Below are positions 1 to 11,379 of a stretch of DNA of 64,000 nucleotides, one piece after another; within the stretch, counting starts at the first letter, position 1, and every line of letters starts with the position of its first letter. The stretch is from Smallanthus sonchifolius (Eukaryota > Streptophyta > Magnoliopsida > Asterales > Asteraceae). The translations under genes and the position numbers were made by a program. The DNA lies in the NCBI GenBank assembly GCA_023525975.1, contig CM042044.1, positions 16,230,501-16,294,500 on the forward strand, in the 5' to 3' direction. Under the pieces are notes generated by a model. The model worked only from the letters and a program-made list of their open reading frames with translations, searched no databases and was not told the origin of the DNA.

Positions 1-444
1 CTTCCCCTACACCTCCTGTTTTGTCCCTTGCCCACTCTCCCCCATAGCCCACCTTCTTTTCTTGTTTTATCCTTCTCGGCACAATATGAAATGTCGGGAA
101 TTTTACAGATGTTACAAATACCACTTTAGACCTATTGCCTATGACCATTAGGAAAAGTAGACAATGTCTAATTGTTATTCTTATTTATTGAGTCTAACTC
201 AAATTTTATTGCTTTGATCCACGTTTTATCTGCAAATGCCTTCTTGAAATTACGTGGTTCTTCTCCAGCTAGTAGTAATTCTTCCACTTCCACCTTTTGT
301 GCCTTTTCATGTATAGATGTTAAGTCCTTGAACCTTTGTAATGGTGTATGATCATATTTACTGTCTAAACGGCCTGATGATGTGAGTGTGACTTCTTTAT
401 CTGAGTGAGGGTTGGTGGTGTTGTGGGATAGTTTGGTGTGTTAA

Positions 445-717
445 TCAGTTCATGTATTTGTGCGTCTTGAATATCACCATTGATCTCATAATTGATAGGT
501 ATACTATTAGGTTCATCAAACCCTTGTATAACAAAGTCTGTCCATTTTGTTTCCTTAGTATACCTACTTCCTTTGTGTAATTATCCCAATTCCAAGATTC
601 CTTCTCTATAAACTTACAATCTTTACTTACACAAATTCTATCATTTGTTGGATCATATAATCTATATGTCTTTGAACCTTCTTTCACACCGAAATATATC
701 ATGTGTACTTTTATCAT
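445..717 (-). pseudogene. copia pol fragment downstream of integrase
   Basis: A 90-aa frame carrying the post-integrase block of Tnt1-like polyproteins. It has a YFGVKEGSKTYRLYDP segment followed by a RICVSKDCKFIEKESWNW segment, which matches the family pattern of G-Y-x-x-x-K-x-YRL-D/Y-P then V-S-R-D-V-x-F-x-E. It lies left of the integrase core on the same strand and belongs to element A. The linker towards RT (1-440) has no long open frame. Confidence 0.75.
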
Positions 718-948
718 CGAGTTTCTTCAGATGCGATGATATTACCTTGGCATATGTTGAGTAACCGAATATCTCTAAATCTCCTAGATTTGGTTTCCTC
801 TTATTCAATGCTTCGTACGTTGTTTTATTTACCAGGGCACTGGTGGGAATCCTATGTAGTACGAATATGGCATGTCTGACTGCTTCTACCTAAAAATTCT
901 GTGCCATGTTCATTGCTTTTAGCATGCTCTGAGTAGTGGACATCATTG

Positions 949-1518
949 TCATATTTCTCCTTTCAAATGCCTTTCTATGGCATTGTCTTTACAGTATTTA
1001 GAGAATTCATTAGATGTGAAATCACTTCCTATATTCATTCGTAACATACTTAACTTGGTTCTTGTTTCTATCTCCACCGTTTCCTGGAATTCCTTGAATG
1101 TTTTAAATGCTTGATCCTTTGAGGACAAGAGGTAAACCCACACGTAACGTGTACAATCGTCTACAAGTAAAAATATGTTTTTCTTTCCTCCCTGTGTAGG
1201 TGGTGATATAGGACCACATATATCTCCATAGATTAAGTCCAATAGTTTCAAGGACCTGAACTTGTCCATATTAGGAAATGGAGTCCTATTATGCTTTACT
1301 AATAAACATGCATCACATAATTGACCCACGTGAATACTCCTTGGAATCCCTTGAACCAAATTTTTCCTAGTCATATCCTTTATTGCTTCAAAATTCAAAT
1401 AACCCAGTCTAGCGTGCCACAAACATGCATGATTATCCGTATTTGCTAAAAGACAAACAAGTATTCCTATATTCAATTTGATGATGTATAGCTTGTTCTT
1501 TGATGTTTTAACTTTCAT
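949..1518 (-). pseudogene. copia GAG-pre-integrase and integrase core, element A
   Basis: 189-aa open stretch. The N-terminal third is the pre-integrase zinc-binding region (HARLGYLNFEAIKDM, then C-x2-C in the LCDACLLVKH part). The rve-type integrase core follows, with the first catalytic Asp in YGDICGPI and the DDCTRYVWVYLL strand. The second catalytic position is damaged: the usual R-x-D-N-G-G/x-E-F motif reads RMNIGSDFTSNEF. The frame ends before the catalytic Glu. It is inactive as it stands. Confidence 0.85.
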
Positions 1519-1904
1519 TGATAACTACTTTCTTTGATCATGCATGTAGAAGTAATAATGTTCCGTCCATTATTACTTTGCAACCAATCTCCGTCAGTTT
1601 CCCTGGGCTTAGTATATAGCTCTTTAGATTTGGAATGTAGTATACCTGAGATATGATTATCTATTCTTGATTCTTATATTCCAACAATATTAAGCCTCTA
1701 ACTTTGATCTCTACATATGACCCATATCCAAATTATAGGTGTCCACCTATCCTTTCGTCAATTTCCTTGAAGTGGCTTTGTATACCGGTCATATGATTGC
1801 TTGCACCATTATACAAGTACCATAGACGTGACTGCTATTAATCGTATGTTGTAGTGTACTTACCGGGTTGTATTTGTCCTTAATTCAAGATAACTTCTTC
1901 ATAT

Positions 1905-2210
1905 TCACGTGACTGCTATTAATAGTGATGGTTCCTCGTCTTCCACTACCAAGTTTGATTGTTCTTTTGCACCCTCATTTAGTGGACAGTCTTTCTTGAA
2001 GTGACTTAACTTTTGACATCTATAACACTTTGCCTTGCTTGAGTCTCTTGTAAACTTCATTTTTTTTAGTCCTAGGTTTAAATGACGAGCCTTCTTCTCT
2101 TGAACCTTGTTATCTTGCCAATTTCCACGTGATAGATTAAACCTTCCACATCTAACGTTTCTAAACCGTCTTCCTCTATTTGAATTGTTTTCATGTCGCG
2201 AGAAAAACAA
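1905..2210 (-). pseudogene. copia gag C-terminus with CCHC zinc knuckle, element A
   Basis: The frame carries a basic R/G/N-rich stretch and then a nucleocapsid knuckle, CYRCQKLSHFKKDC (C-x2-C-x4-H-x4-C), near 1990-2035. An acidic tail leads towards the protease. The protease motif itself is not readable between 1520 and 1900. The knuckle binds element RNA during packaging in this family. Confidence 0.75.
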
Positions 2211-2990
2211 TTTGTCTTGGCTTTCCTAGGGATTCCTTTCTTTATTTTTATCCTTTCTTCATATGCTTTCCGTTTCCTAATGATTTCGTCCAATGATACT
2301 TGATCTAGATCAGAGTTTTGTTCTATGGATGCAACAAGTTGGAGAAACCGACCAGGTAAAAAGTTTAAGAGTTTCTGAAAGGCCAGTTAATCTACCGACT
2401 TTCCCAATTCACTTACTTTTGTGACAAAGCTATTGATCTTTGCTTTAAAGGCATCTACTGTCTCTTATTATTTCATCTGTAGCATCTCAAACTCTAACAA
2501 GAGTGATTGCAATCGTGTACTTTTTTCCACTCCAACTGTCTTTTCTTAAATGCATGATCATATATTCTGTCAATGCATGATGCAAAAATGCACTTGTTGA
2601 TTTATCCTTTTTCACGTATGCTTGCATGTCGGTAGTACGTTCTATCATTTCCTAAAGCCCATTTGCCTCAAGAATAATCTTGATTTGAATTACCCAACAC
2701 ATATAATTTGTCAGTTTCAAGAGAGGGCATCGATAGTGGGATAAAGATCCTACCGGTTTATCTGAAACTAGTACGTTGTTTGTACCATCCTACGCACCAT
2801 CCAACATGTCTTCTTGTCGTTTGATTTTCACTTTGGCTAAACTAGGTTTTTAACCATATAGATATCTAAACCTCTATACTATGACTAATTCTAGAATTCA
2901 AAAACAGAAATTTCCAAACCTGGAAATCGTGTATTAAAGAAAATCCTCCTAGTTCTTGATTTCCCTATTTGATCGAATGTAATCCGTCAA

Positions 2991-3007
2991 GAACCAAGCT
3001 TTGATAG
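2991..3007 (-). other. degenerate primer-binding site of element A
   Basis: On the minus strand this reads CTATCAAAGCTTGGTTC, close to the initiator Met-tRNA site TGGTATCAGAGC used by plant copia elements. It lies four bases inside a TG that could be the inner end of the 5' LTR at 3012. Confidence 0.45.
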
Positions 3008-3011
3008 AAAT

Positions 3012-3232
3012 TGTTACCTAGAAACTGGATTGTACACAACAATTGAAACACAATAACACAAACTAAATCTTTTATTGAATGATAATTTTTTATTACAGAA
3101 TTTGACATTAGAACCCTATTTATGCTAACCCAAACATTGTCATCAGAAATTGCGATGGTAGGAAGCAACGTTTCATGATTCACGATGGTTTACCACGAGA
3201 GTAAGTAGGTTATCAAGTTTGATTTTTGACAC
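3012..3232 (-). repeat. possible 5' LTR of element A
   Basis: The sequence starts with TG on the plus strand next to the PBS-like site and has AATAAA-type signals on the minus strand near 3070. The outer end is uncertain because the matching 3' LTR is outside the window. The 250 bases that follow (3233-3484) are AT-rich with nothing recognisable. Confidence 0.35.
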
Positions 3233-3721
3233 ATTAGCCCTTAAACTTTAAATACATGTAAAATACAACTTAAATATAGTTTCTAGTAATTACACTACGA
3301 CTCTTAAATTTAAACTTTAAGTAATAAACAAGATTAACTTTCACACCCGGTTGTTTGATATGTAACAGACTTATGAGACCTAGTTCTAAAACCGGCTATA
3401 TTAAACCTCTAATCTCTATGTAATATTGTATAGCATAATGTATTAAATATTTTAACCGGATTATATTAACAGCATATAAAAGTCGGAAAAATTACCAAAA
3501 TGGATATTTGACCGGTCAAACTTATCAAAATGGACAAAGTTTTTCAGCCTACTTCGATATGGTCATTTAGGCAAAAACCCGGCTGAAGTAGGCTAGTTCA
3601 ACCGGCTTCAAATTCCGTGCCAAAACAGCTTTTTTCAGATTTTCAGCCTACCAGAAACTGACTCGTGGAGGTGCCGGTTCCCAAGGCGGCTAAAGCCCAC
3701 TTCCAAGCAGGCTCAGCGTGT

Positions 3722-4090
3722 TTTTTTAGCATGCTATATGACTTTCCTTAGGCCACTTGATTTTAGCCTGCTATATGACTTTTTTCTTAGCCGACTATTT
3801 GCCTTGTTTTGCCCAATTGAATAGATAAAAAATAGCATGGCTTTGGTATATGACTTTCCTTATCCCACTCGATTTTAGCTTTCCTATATGACTTGATTTT
3901 AGCTTTGCTAAGGAAAGTCATATAGCAAAGCTAAAATCAAGTGGGCTAAGGAAAGGTATATAACAAAGTCTTACTATTTTTTTATGTATTCAAGTGGGTT
4001 AAACAAAGGCAAATAGCCGGCTAAGGAAAGTCATATAGCAGGCTAAAATCAAGTGGGCTAAGGAAAGTCATATAGCAAAGTCATACTATT
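3722..4090. repeat. long imperfect palindrome built of a repeated ~36-bp motif
   Basis: The motif GCTAAGGAAAGTCATATAGC, followed by a short linker and AAAATCAAGTGGG, occurs several times in forward orientation from about 3905 to 4085. It occurs in reverse orientation from about 3727 to 3900 (for example CTATATGACTTTCCTTA). The two arms are each about 180 bp and meet near 3900, so the single strand could fold into a long hairpin. Confidence 0.7.
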
Positions 4091-5100
4091 TGCACACATG
4101 ACTCGTTGCACCTGAATCAACCCACCAAGCAATATCATCATCCTACACATAAAATGCTTAAGAAATTAGTGACACATAATTCTGAACCGAATTAAAATTT
4201 TGTACTAAATTATGTCCTTCTTGCTTACCGGGGTCCTTAGACCCACTTGGACCAGCTTCACCCTTGTTCTTTGGACCATTCTTGTTAAATTTCCCAACCC
4301 GACAGTCCCTCTTTAAGTGACCCGGTTTTCCACACTTCCAACAAGTTAAGTTTGCCTTCTTGTTTGGACTCGTGTAGTTGTTACCGTGAAACTTTTGGTT
4401 CCCTTTAAACTTGTTGTTACCCTTGGATGATCCACCTTATTCAACCATGTTAAGAGAAGATTTTACAGCAGGTTTCTTGTCATCATTGACCCACACTTTT
4501 TCCTGTGCTCTCAAAGACTCTTCAACCCGAAAGTGATTTCCATGTTGATTTCCATGTTCAACCAAAGTCAATTCTCCTTTCTGATGTTTCAGACTGTATT
4601 TACAATCCTTCCAGGAAGGAGGCAATTTATCAATGATGCTTGAAACCGAGATTGACTCATCTCATGTTGGGCAAACTACCCCAATATCCTTAATAACTCG
4701 TTATATTGTTCCATGACAGGCCTCGAATCAATCATTTTATAGTTGTTAAAATTACTCACAAGAAACTTCTTGCTAGAAGAATCTTCTGCCATGTATTTGG
4801 CCTCTAGAGTATCCCACAATCCTTTTGCGGTTTCCACGTTTTGATAAACATCGAATAATGAATCAGACATACCGTTCAAGATGTGACCAATGCAGATCTA
4901 ATTGTCATTTTCCCACTTTGAGCGCTTCCTTATTTGTTCCAGATTTCTGTCTTCCAGTATCTCCGGTATGGGGGTGCTCAACACGTACACCACTTTCATG
5001 GTAATCAAGAGAAAACGCATCTTCTTCTGCCAACGATGGAAGTCCTGCCCTTCAAACTTCTCCAATTTGTCAAACTTACTCGTCATATCCTTCACCGATT
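4085..5100 (-). pseudogene. copia gag and protease N-terminus (element B fragment)
   Basis: Minus-strand relic read right to left. The gag N-terminus is at 4898-5095 (FDKLEKFEGQDFHRWQKKM), and a UBN2-type gag core is at 4676-4879 (LWDTLEAKYMAEDSSSKKFL, then MEQYNELLRILG). A CCHC knuckle, CWKCGKPGHLKRDC, is near 4305-4350. The protease active-site strand with DSGATSHVC is near 4090-4115. In-frame stops separate the pieces and nothing beyond the start of protease remains. Protease runs directly into the palindromic repeat at about 4090, so the break there is structural. Confidence 0.8.
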
Positions 5101-5996
5101 GTCCATGCTCATCTTCACAAAATTGTTTTTGATCTTTGTTGTAGAATTTCGAAAAAAACCTAGGATGATCTGAGAGTCGTATAGAATACTTTCAGATTAA
5201 AAACAATTTGGTGGTTCCCCAAATTCTTTGATCGGATAAAACTCATAATCTATGAGACAATAATCAAGTATGAATCTTGAGAGAATTGTTATGAACTAGA
5301 GAAAATATTTGTATGACCAAAAACAGGTTTTCTGGGATTAATCAGCAGTTATCTCATAATTCAAATTTGAATTTTTGAATTTAATTAAATCTGCCAAATT
5401 ATTTCAACACCGATTTCCCAGCTCGATCCCAGCCAGGGGCTGCCGACCCCGCCATGGGCTGCCGCCCCTTGGACCCCGCTTCCAGGGGCGCTGCCCCCGA
5501 ACCCCCGTTACTTAGGGGCATCGCCCTTAAGTATTAATTAGGTAATCAAATAAATTCAAACAAGTGTGCACTCCACACCTCCTAACTTGTTTAATATTTA
5601 ATATGATTAATTTGGTCAACTAGTTAATCCAATTACACTAAAATAGCCAACAAAAACTTTATCCATTTTGATAAGTTTGACTGGTCAAATGTTCATTTTG
5701 GTAATTTTCCCTTTAAAATTGACACGTACGTAAGATGTTAGGTGTAACTTAGTGCTTACTCATATTATGTTTACTTCTTGGATCACATTAGATTTAATAC
5801 AACAAATTATATATAAGTAAAGTCTTTGATCAAACAATAAATAATTTATTTTGTTTATTATAAAACGAACATATTTTCATACTAGAAAAAGAATAAAAGA
5901 AATGACAAGCCATATATACAAGACCAACTTAATTACATAGTTTACTTTAACAAAGATATGTGTTTTCATGCATGAATATCAGGATGCAGGGGACTT

Positions 5997-8900
5997 CTAA
6001 GTGAAACCATTGTATGACTTTAAAGGTGTGTTCGATGATTCTCGATGCTTTTTCTCCTCCGAAAGCAATTTTGCAAATCTGCATGGATGTGTGAACAATA
6101 TTAGTTCAAGATATTATAATTTTCTAACAGTTTTCATGCACATTTCAAATAGAAATTTACAGACCGTTTAAGCGCTTGGGCATTGGTCTGGCCATTTCCT
6201 ATGGGCTCAGACAATCCAGTCTTTAGATTAACTCTCGAAGCGGGTTTTGCCAGAAGATTTTCACCAATTTCTCCGAGTTTCAACATGTTCTCTTTTGTTG
6301 CAACATCCACTAATGCTTCATCACCACTTAATGTATCTTCCTGTTTAATTTCATCAATTATTTACATTCTTAATTTCAACTAACTAAATTTTTTTAATGA
6401 GAATTAATATCATAAAAAAATCAATATACTTCTTTTTTTTTTTTTACGAAAAGTCCCTCAACATATTTTAGGTATATAAAAGTCTCCCACATGAAAAAAA
6501 AACAAACATGAAAAAGTCAATCAACTTAATTTTGTTACGTGAAAGTCTCTACACAAATGTATGTACCTTTTTGAATTTGAAAGTCTCTACCTAGCTATTA
6601 AATTTGTCAAAATTTGATAAACTGACATTTAACTATTTTGAAAATAAAATATGTATGATTATTTTGACGAATTTAAGAAGTAACGAGTTATTATTTTCAA
6701 TATTTTTTACACGTACTACATTATAGAAAAGTACATAGACTTTAATATATCAAAATTAAGTTGAGGGGTTTTTTTCGTGTTCTTTGGACATGTGCATTGA
6801 CTTTTATATATCAAAATTATGTTGACATACTTTTTCGTGTAAAATAAGAAATTATGTTGATTTTATATGATATTAACCCTTTTTGATATTAGAACTAATA
6901 ATTACTTGGATTCGAAGGTAATTTTGTTGAGAATGAACTGCTTGAAAGAACACTGAAATGTGGCCATCGACCATATCTCCACTTGCTTGCGTGAACACAT
7001 CAATGATAGGGTTGGAACCGTTGTGAACCAGCCAACCTAAAAGCCCCCATTTGGATGCCATTTTAGCATTGTATTGTTTCGTTTCTTTTGCTGCACCCGT
7101 ACCGATCGAGATCATGAGGAAGCGACCATAATCCATAGGGTTAACAGGAAAGAATTCTGGATTTTCTCTAAACACTTGTTTTGTTACTTCACTTATTGCA
7201 ACAAGCATCTAAAAAATACAATTTAAATATATTGTGTTAGATTTATCTTAATTTCTTTTTTCTTTCAGGAAAAAAAAAGAAATCAGTATATTAAATAATA
7301 AAAACCAGAAATTATATACATACCGGATTATTAGCAGCAACACCACCATCAATAAGATTAAATTCTTGGTCATTTCCAACATCATCTTTGTTCTTGAAGT
7401 AATAAGAGGGGAAATAGGTTGGAGCAGCGGACGTCGAGATGCATATATCTGATAGCTGAGCATTGTTGCATCGATTAATTGCGGCCTATATATACGTTTA
7501 TATACAATTGATTAGGACACCAATTCAACCATAATAAATTAGACATCTCACTAAAGATGATTAACAGCAATAAAAAGAGAAAAACGGTCGCTAGATAGCG
7601 ACTAGATTAGCAACAAAACCAAGTAGAAGCAAATTGGTGACCGAAACAAAATTGCTCGCAAATTAGCGACTGGTTTCAAATTAGCAACCGAAACAAAACA
7701 GTTGCCAAAATGGTCACTAATATTAAAAAGAAGAATAAAATAAAAAGAATAAAAAATATGTCAAAAATAGTGACCATATTAGAGACGGAAATAAGTTGTC
7801 GCAAAATTCGGTCGCAAGAAATATGGACACAGGGGTTTAAGCGATTGCTGAAATCAATGGCGAAGGGTATTTCCAACTTCCTTTACGGTCACAGATGGTC
7901 GTTTTTGTTGTAATGTTTTACTAAGGCCTTCAAAAGGGACATAATTCAATAATCATGCCATTAGATCATGTTAATTTTAAACTTTTTGTGAGTGGTAGAT
8001 TGAAACCTCAAAAGTTGAGAAAATGGTGGGCTGTAGACGCTGGATATCGAATGTAGGAATGACAACATTGGTTAAGGTATCACTCAATCGAGTGTTTCCT
8101 AGTTTCTCCCTTATTAGCTTCCGAAGATACTTTCCATTGTACTTTGGTCCAAATAGCCTTTTAACGGTCTTCACGATTGATCCCAATATACCCCTATATA
8201 TTTCATAGAATTTAAAATTAGAAACATTTAAATAAAGTTAGATTAATTAGCACAATTTAAAATCTTTAATAAATTAAGTACCGTTGTTGTGGAAATATTT
8301 TGGGGCCATGCTCCATATAGAAAGGTACGATATCTTTGGCTGCATAGAGGGGTCGGTTGTTTTCGTCTGGAGCTGTTAACATGGCTGTCACAAGGCCGCC
8401 GGTGCTTGTTCCGGCAATCACGTCGAAGTAATCTGCAAGTCTTGCATCGTTTCCATCCAATTCCTATATGATCATTACATATATTGCATCATATATCCGT
8501 ATGTGCTCGGGTGTAATACTGTGTAGTGCCAATATACAAAGTTTGCATAGTCGGAGCAGAAAGTGAACCGGCTTCTTTACTGGTCCACCAGTCGAACTGA
8601 ATGACGTCTAAAACTATTTATATATATCTAATTTACAACAAAATATGAAAATACTATATGTTTTGTTGTGAATTTGTTATTTTAATTTTAATAAAATAAT
8701 ATATGGAAATATTAAATTAATAAGAAAATGATTTTTAAAGGAAAAATAAATAATAAAATTTTGAAATCTAGTGTGACGACCTTGTCCGACTAGTAACTAG
8801 CCGGTTCAAACAGAAACAAAAATAGGCATAACCAGACCGGTTCTGGTTCGGTTGTGAACAGACTGCCAATATACACCTGAAGTTGAGATTCTAGTACAGC

Positions 8901-9005
8901 GAGTATAGTGGCTGGAATGATTCCTCTAATACCGCCTCCATCGATGCTAAGAACCGTAATGAGTTTTCCGTTAGTATCGGATTCAATATGGCGCGCTTTC
9001 TCCAT
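5997..9005 (-). CDS. patatin-like phospholipase (lipid acyl hydrolase), seven exons, intact
   Basis: Exons (minus strand): 8877-9005, 8282-8463, 8007-8193, 7324-7485, 6906-7208, 6165-6340 and 5997-6078. They sum to 1,221 nt, giving 406 aa plus stop, the usual length for plant patatin-like proteins. All introns are GT-AG. Oxyanion-hole motif DGGGIRG is at residues 22-28, the nucleophile elbow GTSTGG has Ser63, and the DGG catalytic Asp is Asp212. The family hydrolyses phospholipids and galactolipids with a Ser-Asp dyad. I see no signal peptide from this start, which suggests a cytosolic or membrane-peripheral enzyme and not a vacuolar storage patatin. An upstream in-frame Met at 9167 is unlikely because it would put the TATA box inside the coding region. 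A second, broken copy of exons 5-7 lies at 51297-52350 and is duplicated at 59216-60269. I infer a defence or membrane-remodelling role from the family. Confidence 0.93.
7577..7908. mobile_element. small inverted-repeat element in patatin intron 3
   Basis: Intron 3 (7486-8006) contains sequence beginning AAAAACGGTCGCTA. It ends in a near reverse complement (GGTCGTTTTTG around 7895-7908), with further GCGAC/GTCGC palindromic blocks between. This looks like a MITE of the GTCGC-rich type also seen at 40714-41442. It does not touch the splice sites. Confidence 0.5.
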
Positions 9006-9126
9006 TGGTATCGGCTTATAGCTAAAGGTAGAGAAAAGTATACGAAAGAAAAGATTACACAACAAATATGGATGAGATGAAAGTGCTTGAAACAAATATG
9101 CAATAGATGAATGTGTTGGAATGGTG

Positions 9127-9134
9127 TTTATATA
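9127..9134 (-). promoter_or_regulatory. TATA box of the patatin-like gene
   Basis: On the minus strand this reads TATATAAA, 122 bases before the chosen ATG, giving a plausible transcription start near 9100 and a leader of about 95 nt. The 500 bases upstream (9135-9650) hold no other element that I can name. Confidence 0.6.
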
Positions 9135-9654
9135 GCTATATTTTGCCGGTCGATGTGATGTAATCATAGGCGTCCAATTTGGAGTATTAGATTAGTCTCT
9201 TCTCATGCATTGTCAAAACCTAATTTATTAAGAGTTGTTTTATGTCACTTGGCAGAATCATTCTAAGTTTATCGCCAACCTATCAATGTCGATGCAGAAA
9301 AAGGCGTGCGCCAAGTTTCATTAATTTACTACTTCATCATATACAAAACTAAAAGCACTTGTATTTTAATTGATGCAAATAGATGTGATGTATCACATAA
9401 AATTTTCACATATTAAAAATATGATTTGCACATGTTCTTATCTAAAGACAATGTGCTACGTTTTTTTTTAACTTGTTACTACTTGTATACGTCTAAATTA
9501 AGATAAACACAAACACAGAAATATTTATGTTTAGGGGATGCCATATGCGGAAATTGTAGAATAGGAAAAGACACGATTGTTGACTTATATTTAGCGTTAT
9601 TATTTTACTTTTTTTAAACTCAAATATTTTTTACATACTTTATTATTTTCTAAA

Positions 9655-10140
9655 ACAAATATATACTACATAATAAAGAAGTAAAATATAAGGACACTTG
9701 TCATAATTCTAATCCTCCTCATTCTCATTTTCTCGCCTCTCTCTTATTAATAATCAACTCTAATATTTTAGGTAACTAAATTAATTATTTGTTTCAATTT
9801 TTACACATTTTTTTAATTTAAAATTGTGTTTATCATCAATTAATTTGTTCAATCATATTTTTATGAACTCTACAAACAGAAAACAATTTTATAGCCAGCT
9901 AGTATTTAAATAAAAAAAATTTAATCGTATATTTACATATTCATATTGTTCCATTTTGACGAATGTATGTGTTAATAGATTACATTATATTTTACTCAAC
10001 ATGTGTAATACACGGGTTTATTCAACCCGTGTATTACACAGGTTTTAAAAACATAATTTTTTTATTATACTAGACACTTAATATTACATTATCCAACACG
10101 TGTAATACACGAGATTCTAACCTAATTAAATCATAAAGTA
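9655..10140. mobile_element. decayed Helitron-like AT-rich sequence
   Basis: The segment around 9660-9770 (ACTACATAATAAAGAAG, then TTTTCTCGCCTCTCTCTTA) resembles the 5' part of the complete Helitron at 34976-35394. Near 10025-10045 there is a hairpin CCCGTGTATTACACAGG like a Helitron 3' stem, and an inverted copy of the stem lies just before it (9998-10018). No clean 5' TC or 3' CTRR end is present. Confidence 0.35.
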
Positions 10141-10289
10141 TCATCTTTAATTTAAGGATAGTATTTACTTACATAATTAAAAAAAAACACTTCTCACAGT
10201 ATCTCATCAATGTAGAGTAAACTTTGATTTATTTGTTTTTTTCTTACAATTGCTATGTCATAGCTTGATTTAGGATCAAAATCGTGAGC

Positions 10290-10544
10290 TCGCAAACAAA
10301 TTCTTCTTTAGTAGATCGAAATAATGATCTTGAATGTCTAGTTCCAAATTAGAATAAGCATATTGCTCATGTACTTCATCATTATGTCGAATTTGGCCAT
10401 CAATAATCTTTCCTTAGATCCCGATACATCTTTGTATTGTCCGAATGGATCGAGTAGCGAGACTTATACGCTTCATCCAAAATCTTCGTCCTAAGTCCGC
10501 CCTCAACATGTATCCACATTCTGCCAAACCTGGTCCTCATCCCA
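10290..10544 (-). pseudogene. Ty3/gypsy integrase zinc-finger region, left part of split gypsy element
   Basis: Minus-strand translation starting at the copia LTR boundary reads RTRFGRMWIHVEGGLRTKI, then LDEAYKSRYSIHSDNTKMYR and DLRKDY followed by a stop at the usual W of the YWWP motif. This is the conserved lead-in to the H2C2 zinc finger of gypsy integrase. The RT-RNase H half of what is probably the same element is at 32435-33055, on the far side of the copia insertion. Confidence 0.75.
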
Positions 10545-11331
10545 TGTAGGATCGGTGAATACAAGATGGTTCTATTCTAGTTGAGATTGGCGGAAACAAT
10601 CACAACTATGCAATGTAAATAAGTAAACACAAAGAGTACTGATAAATGCAAATTGTATTGAGCTTCAATGGTTACAAGATTATAGAGAAAACTCTAAGAA
10701 AGCACACTTGTACAATGAACATATACACTACTTATATAGTAACTTAGAATCAAGACAGACCCTTGATTCTAAGGATCAGATCAAACACAAGCCGTTGATC
10801 TTGTATACTAGAAGCAATACTACAAGTTAAGACAACAAAGACTACAAAAGTTAACTTTAATCAAACATCTTCTTAGGCATCATTGCTTGGATACTTGGAA
10901 GGAGAGCGTTGTCTTTTATTGTCTGCACCAGTAACATTCTTTCTACATGTGATGTGTCAGAGTTGCAGCAGAAAGTTGTCAGTAGTAAAGTTGATGTTTT
11001 TGATATGTCAATCAGCAGCAACGATTAATCTTCAGCAGATAAGGCTATCAGCCGCATAGTTGAAGATCCGTAGCAAAACTCAACTATCCAAAGCTGCTGA
11101 TGATTTGCCTATCAGCAGCATCAAGTGTTTGATGCTGCTGAGAAGCCTATCAGCAGCAACTCTGGACTTCAGCAGATAAGGATGTTTGCAGCAGAGTTGT
11201 TCATCAGCAGGAGAACAACTATCAGCAACAAATAAGCTTATCCACAGCAGCTTGTTGGTCAGCAGCAAAATTATGGAGTCCGCAGCAGTTGTACTTAGAG
11301 AATTTTGTAGCCATCACTCTTTATATCTACA
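10545..11331 (-). repeat. 3' LTR of element C, complete (787 bp)
   Basis: Runs TG...CA on the plus strand (TGTAGGATCGG to TATATCTACA) and matches 31708-32434 nearly throughout. The half next to the PPT (about 11010-11300) is a degenerate tandem array of ~36-40-bp units built on TATCAGCAGC, with starts near 11045, 11085, 11110, 11148, 11184 and 11220. In element orientation this is U3. Confidence 0.93.
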
Positions 11332-11346
11332 AACTCCCCCTGGACT
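11332..11346 (-). other. polypurine tract of element C
   Basis: The minus strand reads CAGTCCAGGGGGAGTT immediately before the 3' LTR begins with TGTAGATA. This primes plus-strand DNA synthesis in LTR elements. Confidence 0.8.
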
Positions 11347-11379
11347 GATGCTACAAAAACTTCCTTACTGCTGTTGTTG

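Larger units (their letters stand above)
1..3011 (-). mobile_element. Ty1/copia element A (Tnt1-like), decayed, runs off left edge
   Basis: Minus-strand copia remnant. Reading right to left there is a degenerate primer-binding site (2991-3007), gag with a CCHC knuckle (1905-2210), the pre-integrase and integrase core (949-1518), and the post-integrase segment (445-717). Reverse transcriptase and RNase H would lie left of position 1. The reading frame is broken many times, and gag between about 2300 and 2900 is too degenerate to follow. The domain order PR-IN-RT, integrase before RT, marks it as copia and not gypsy. It is a dead element. Confidence 0.85.
3485..5710. mobile_element. 2.2-kb unit with ~58-bp inverted terminal repeats carrying a copia gag fragment
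   Basis: The sequence at 3485-3545 reappears as its reverse complement at 5653-5710, with only a few mismatches (key core: GGTCAAACTTATCAAAATGG). Inside are a large internal palindrome (about 3722-4090), a copia protease-gag fragment (about 4085-5100, minus strand), and a GC-rich leader-like patch at about 5410-5530. I see no clear target-site duplication. It could be a non-autonomous DNA element that captured retrotransposon sequence, or two copies of a small element flanking a copia relic. Confidence 0.55.

Noticed and set aside
9006..9167. N-terminal extension of the patatin-like protein from the upstream Met at 9167
   Set aside because: The TATA box lies at 9127-9134 inside this stretch, and the 406-aa form already matches the family length.
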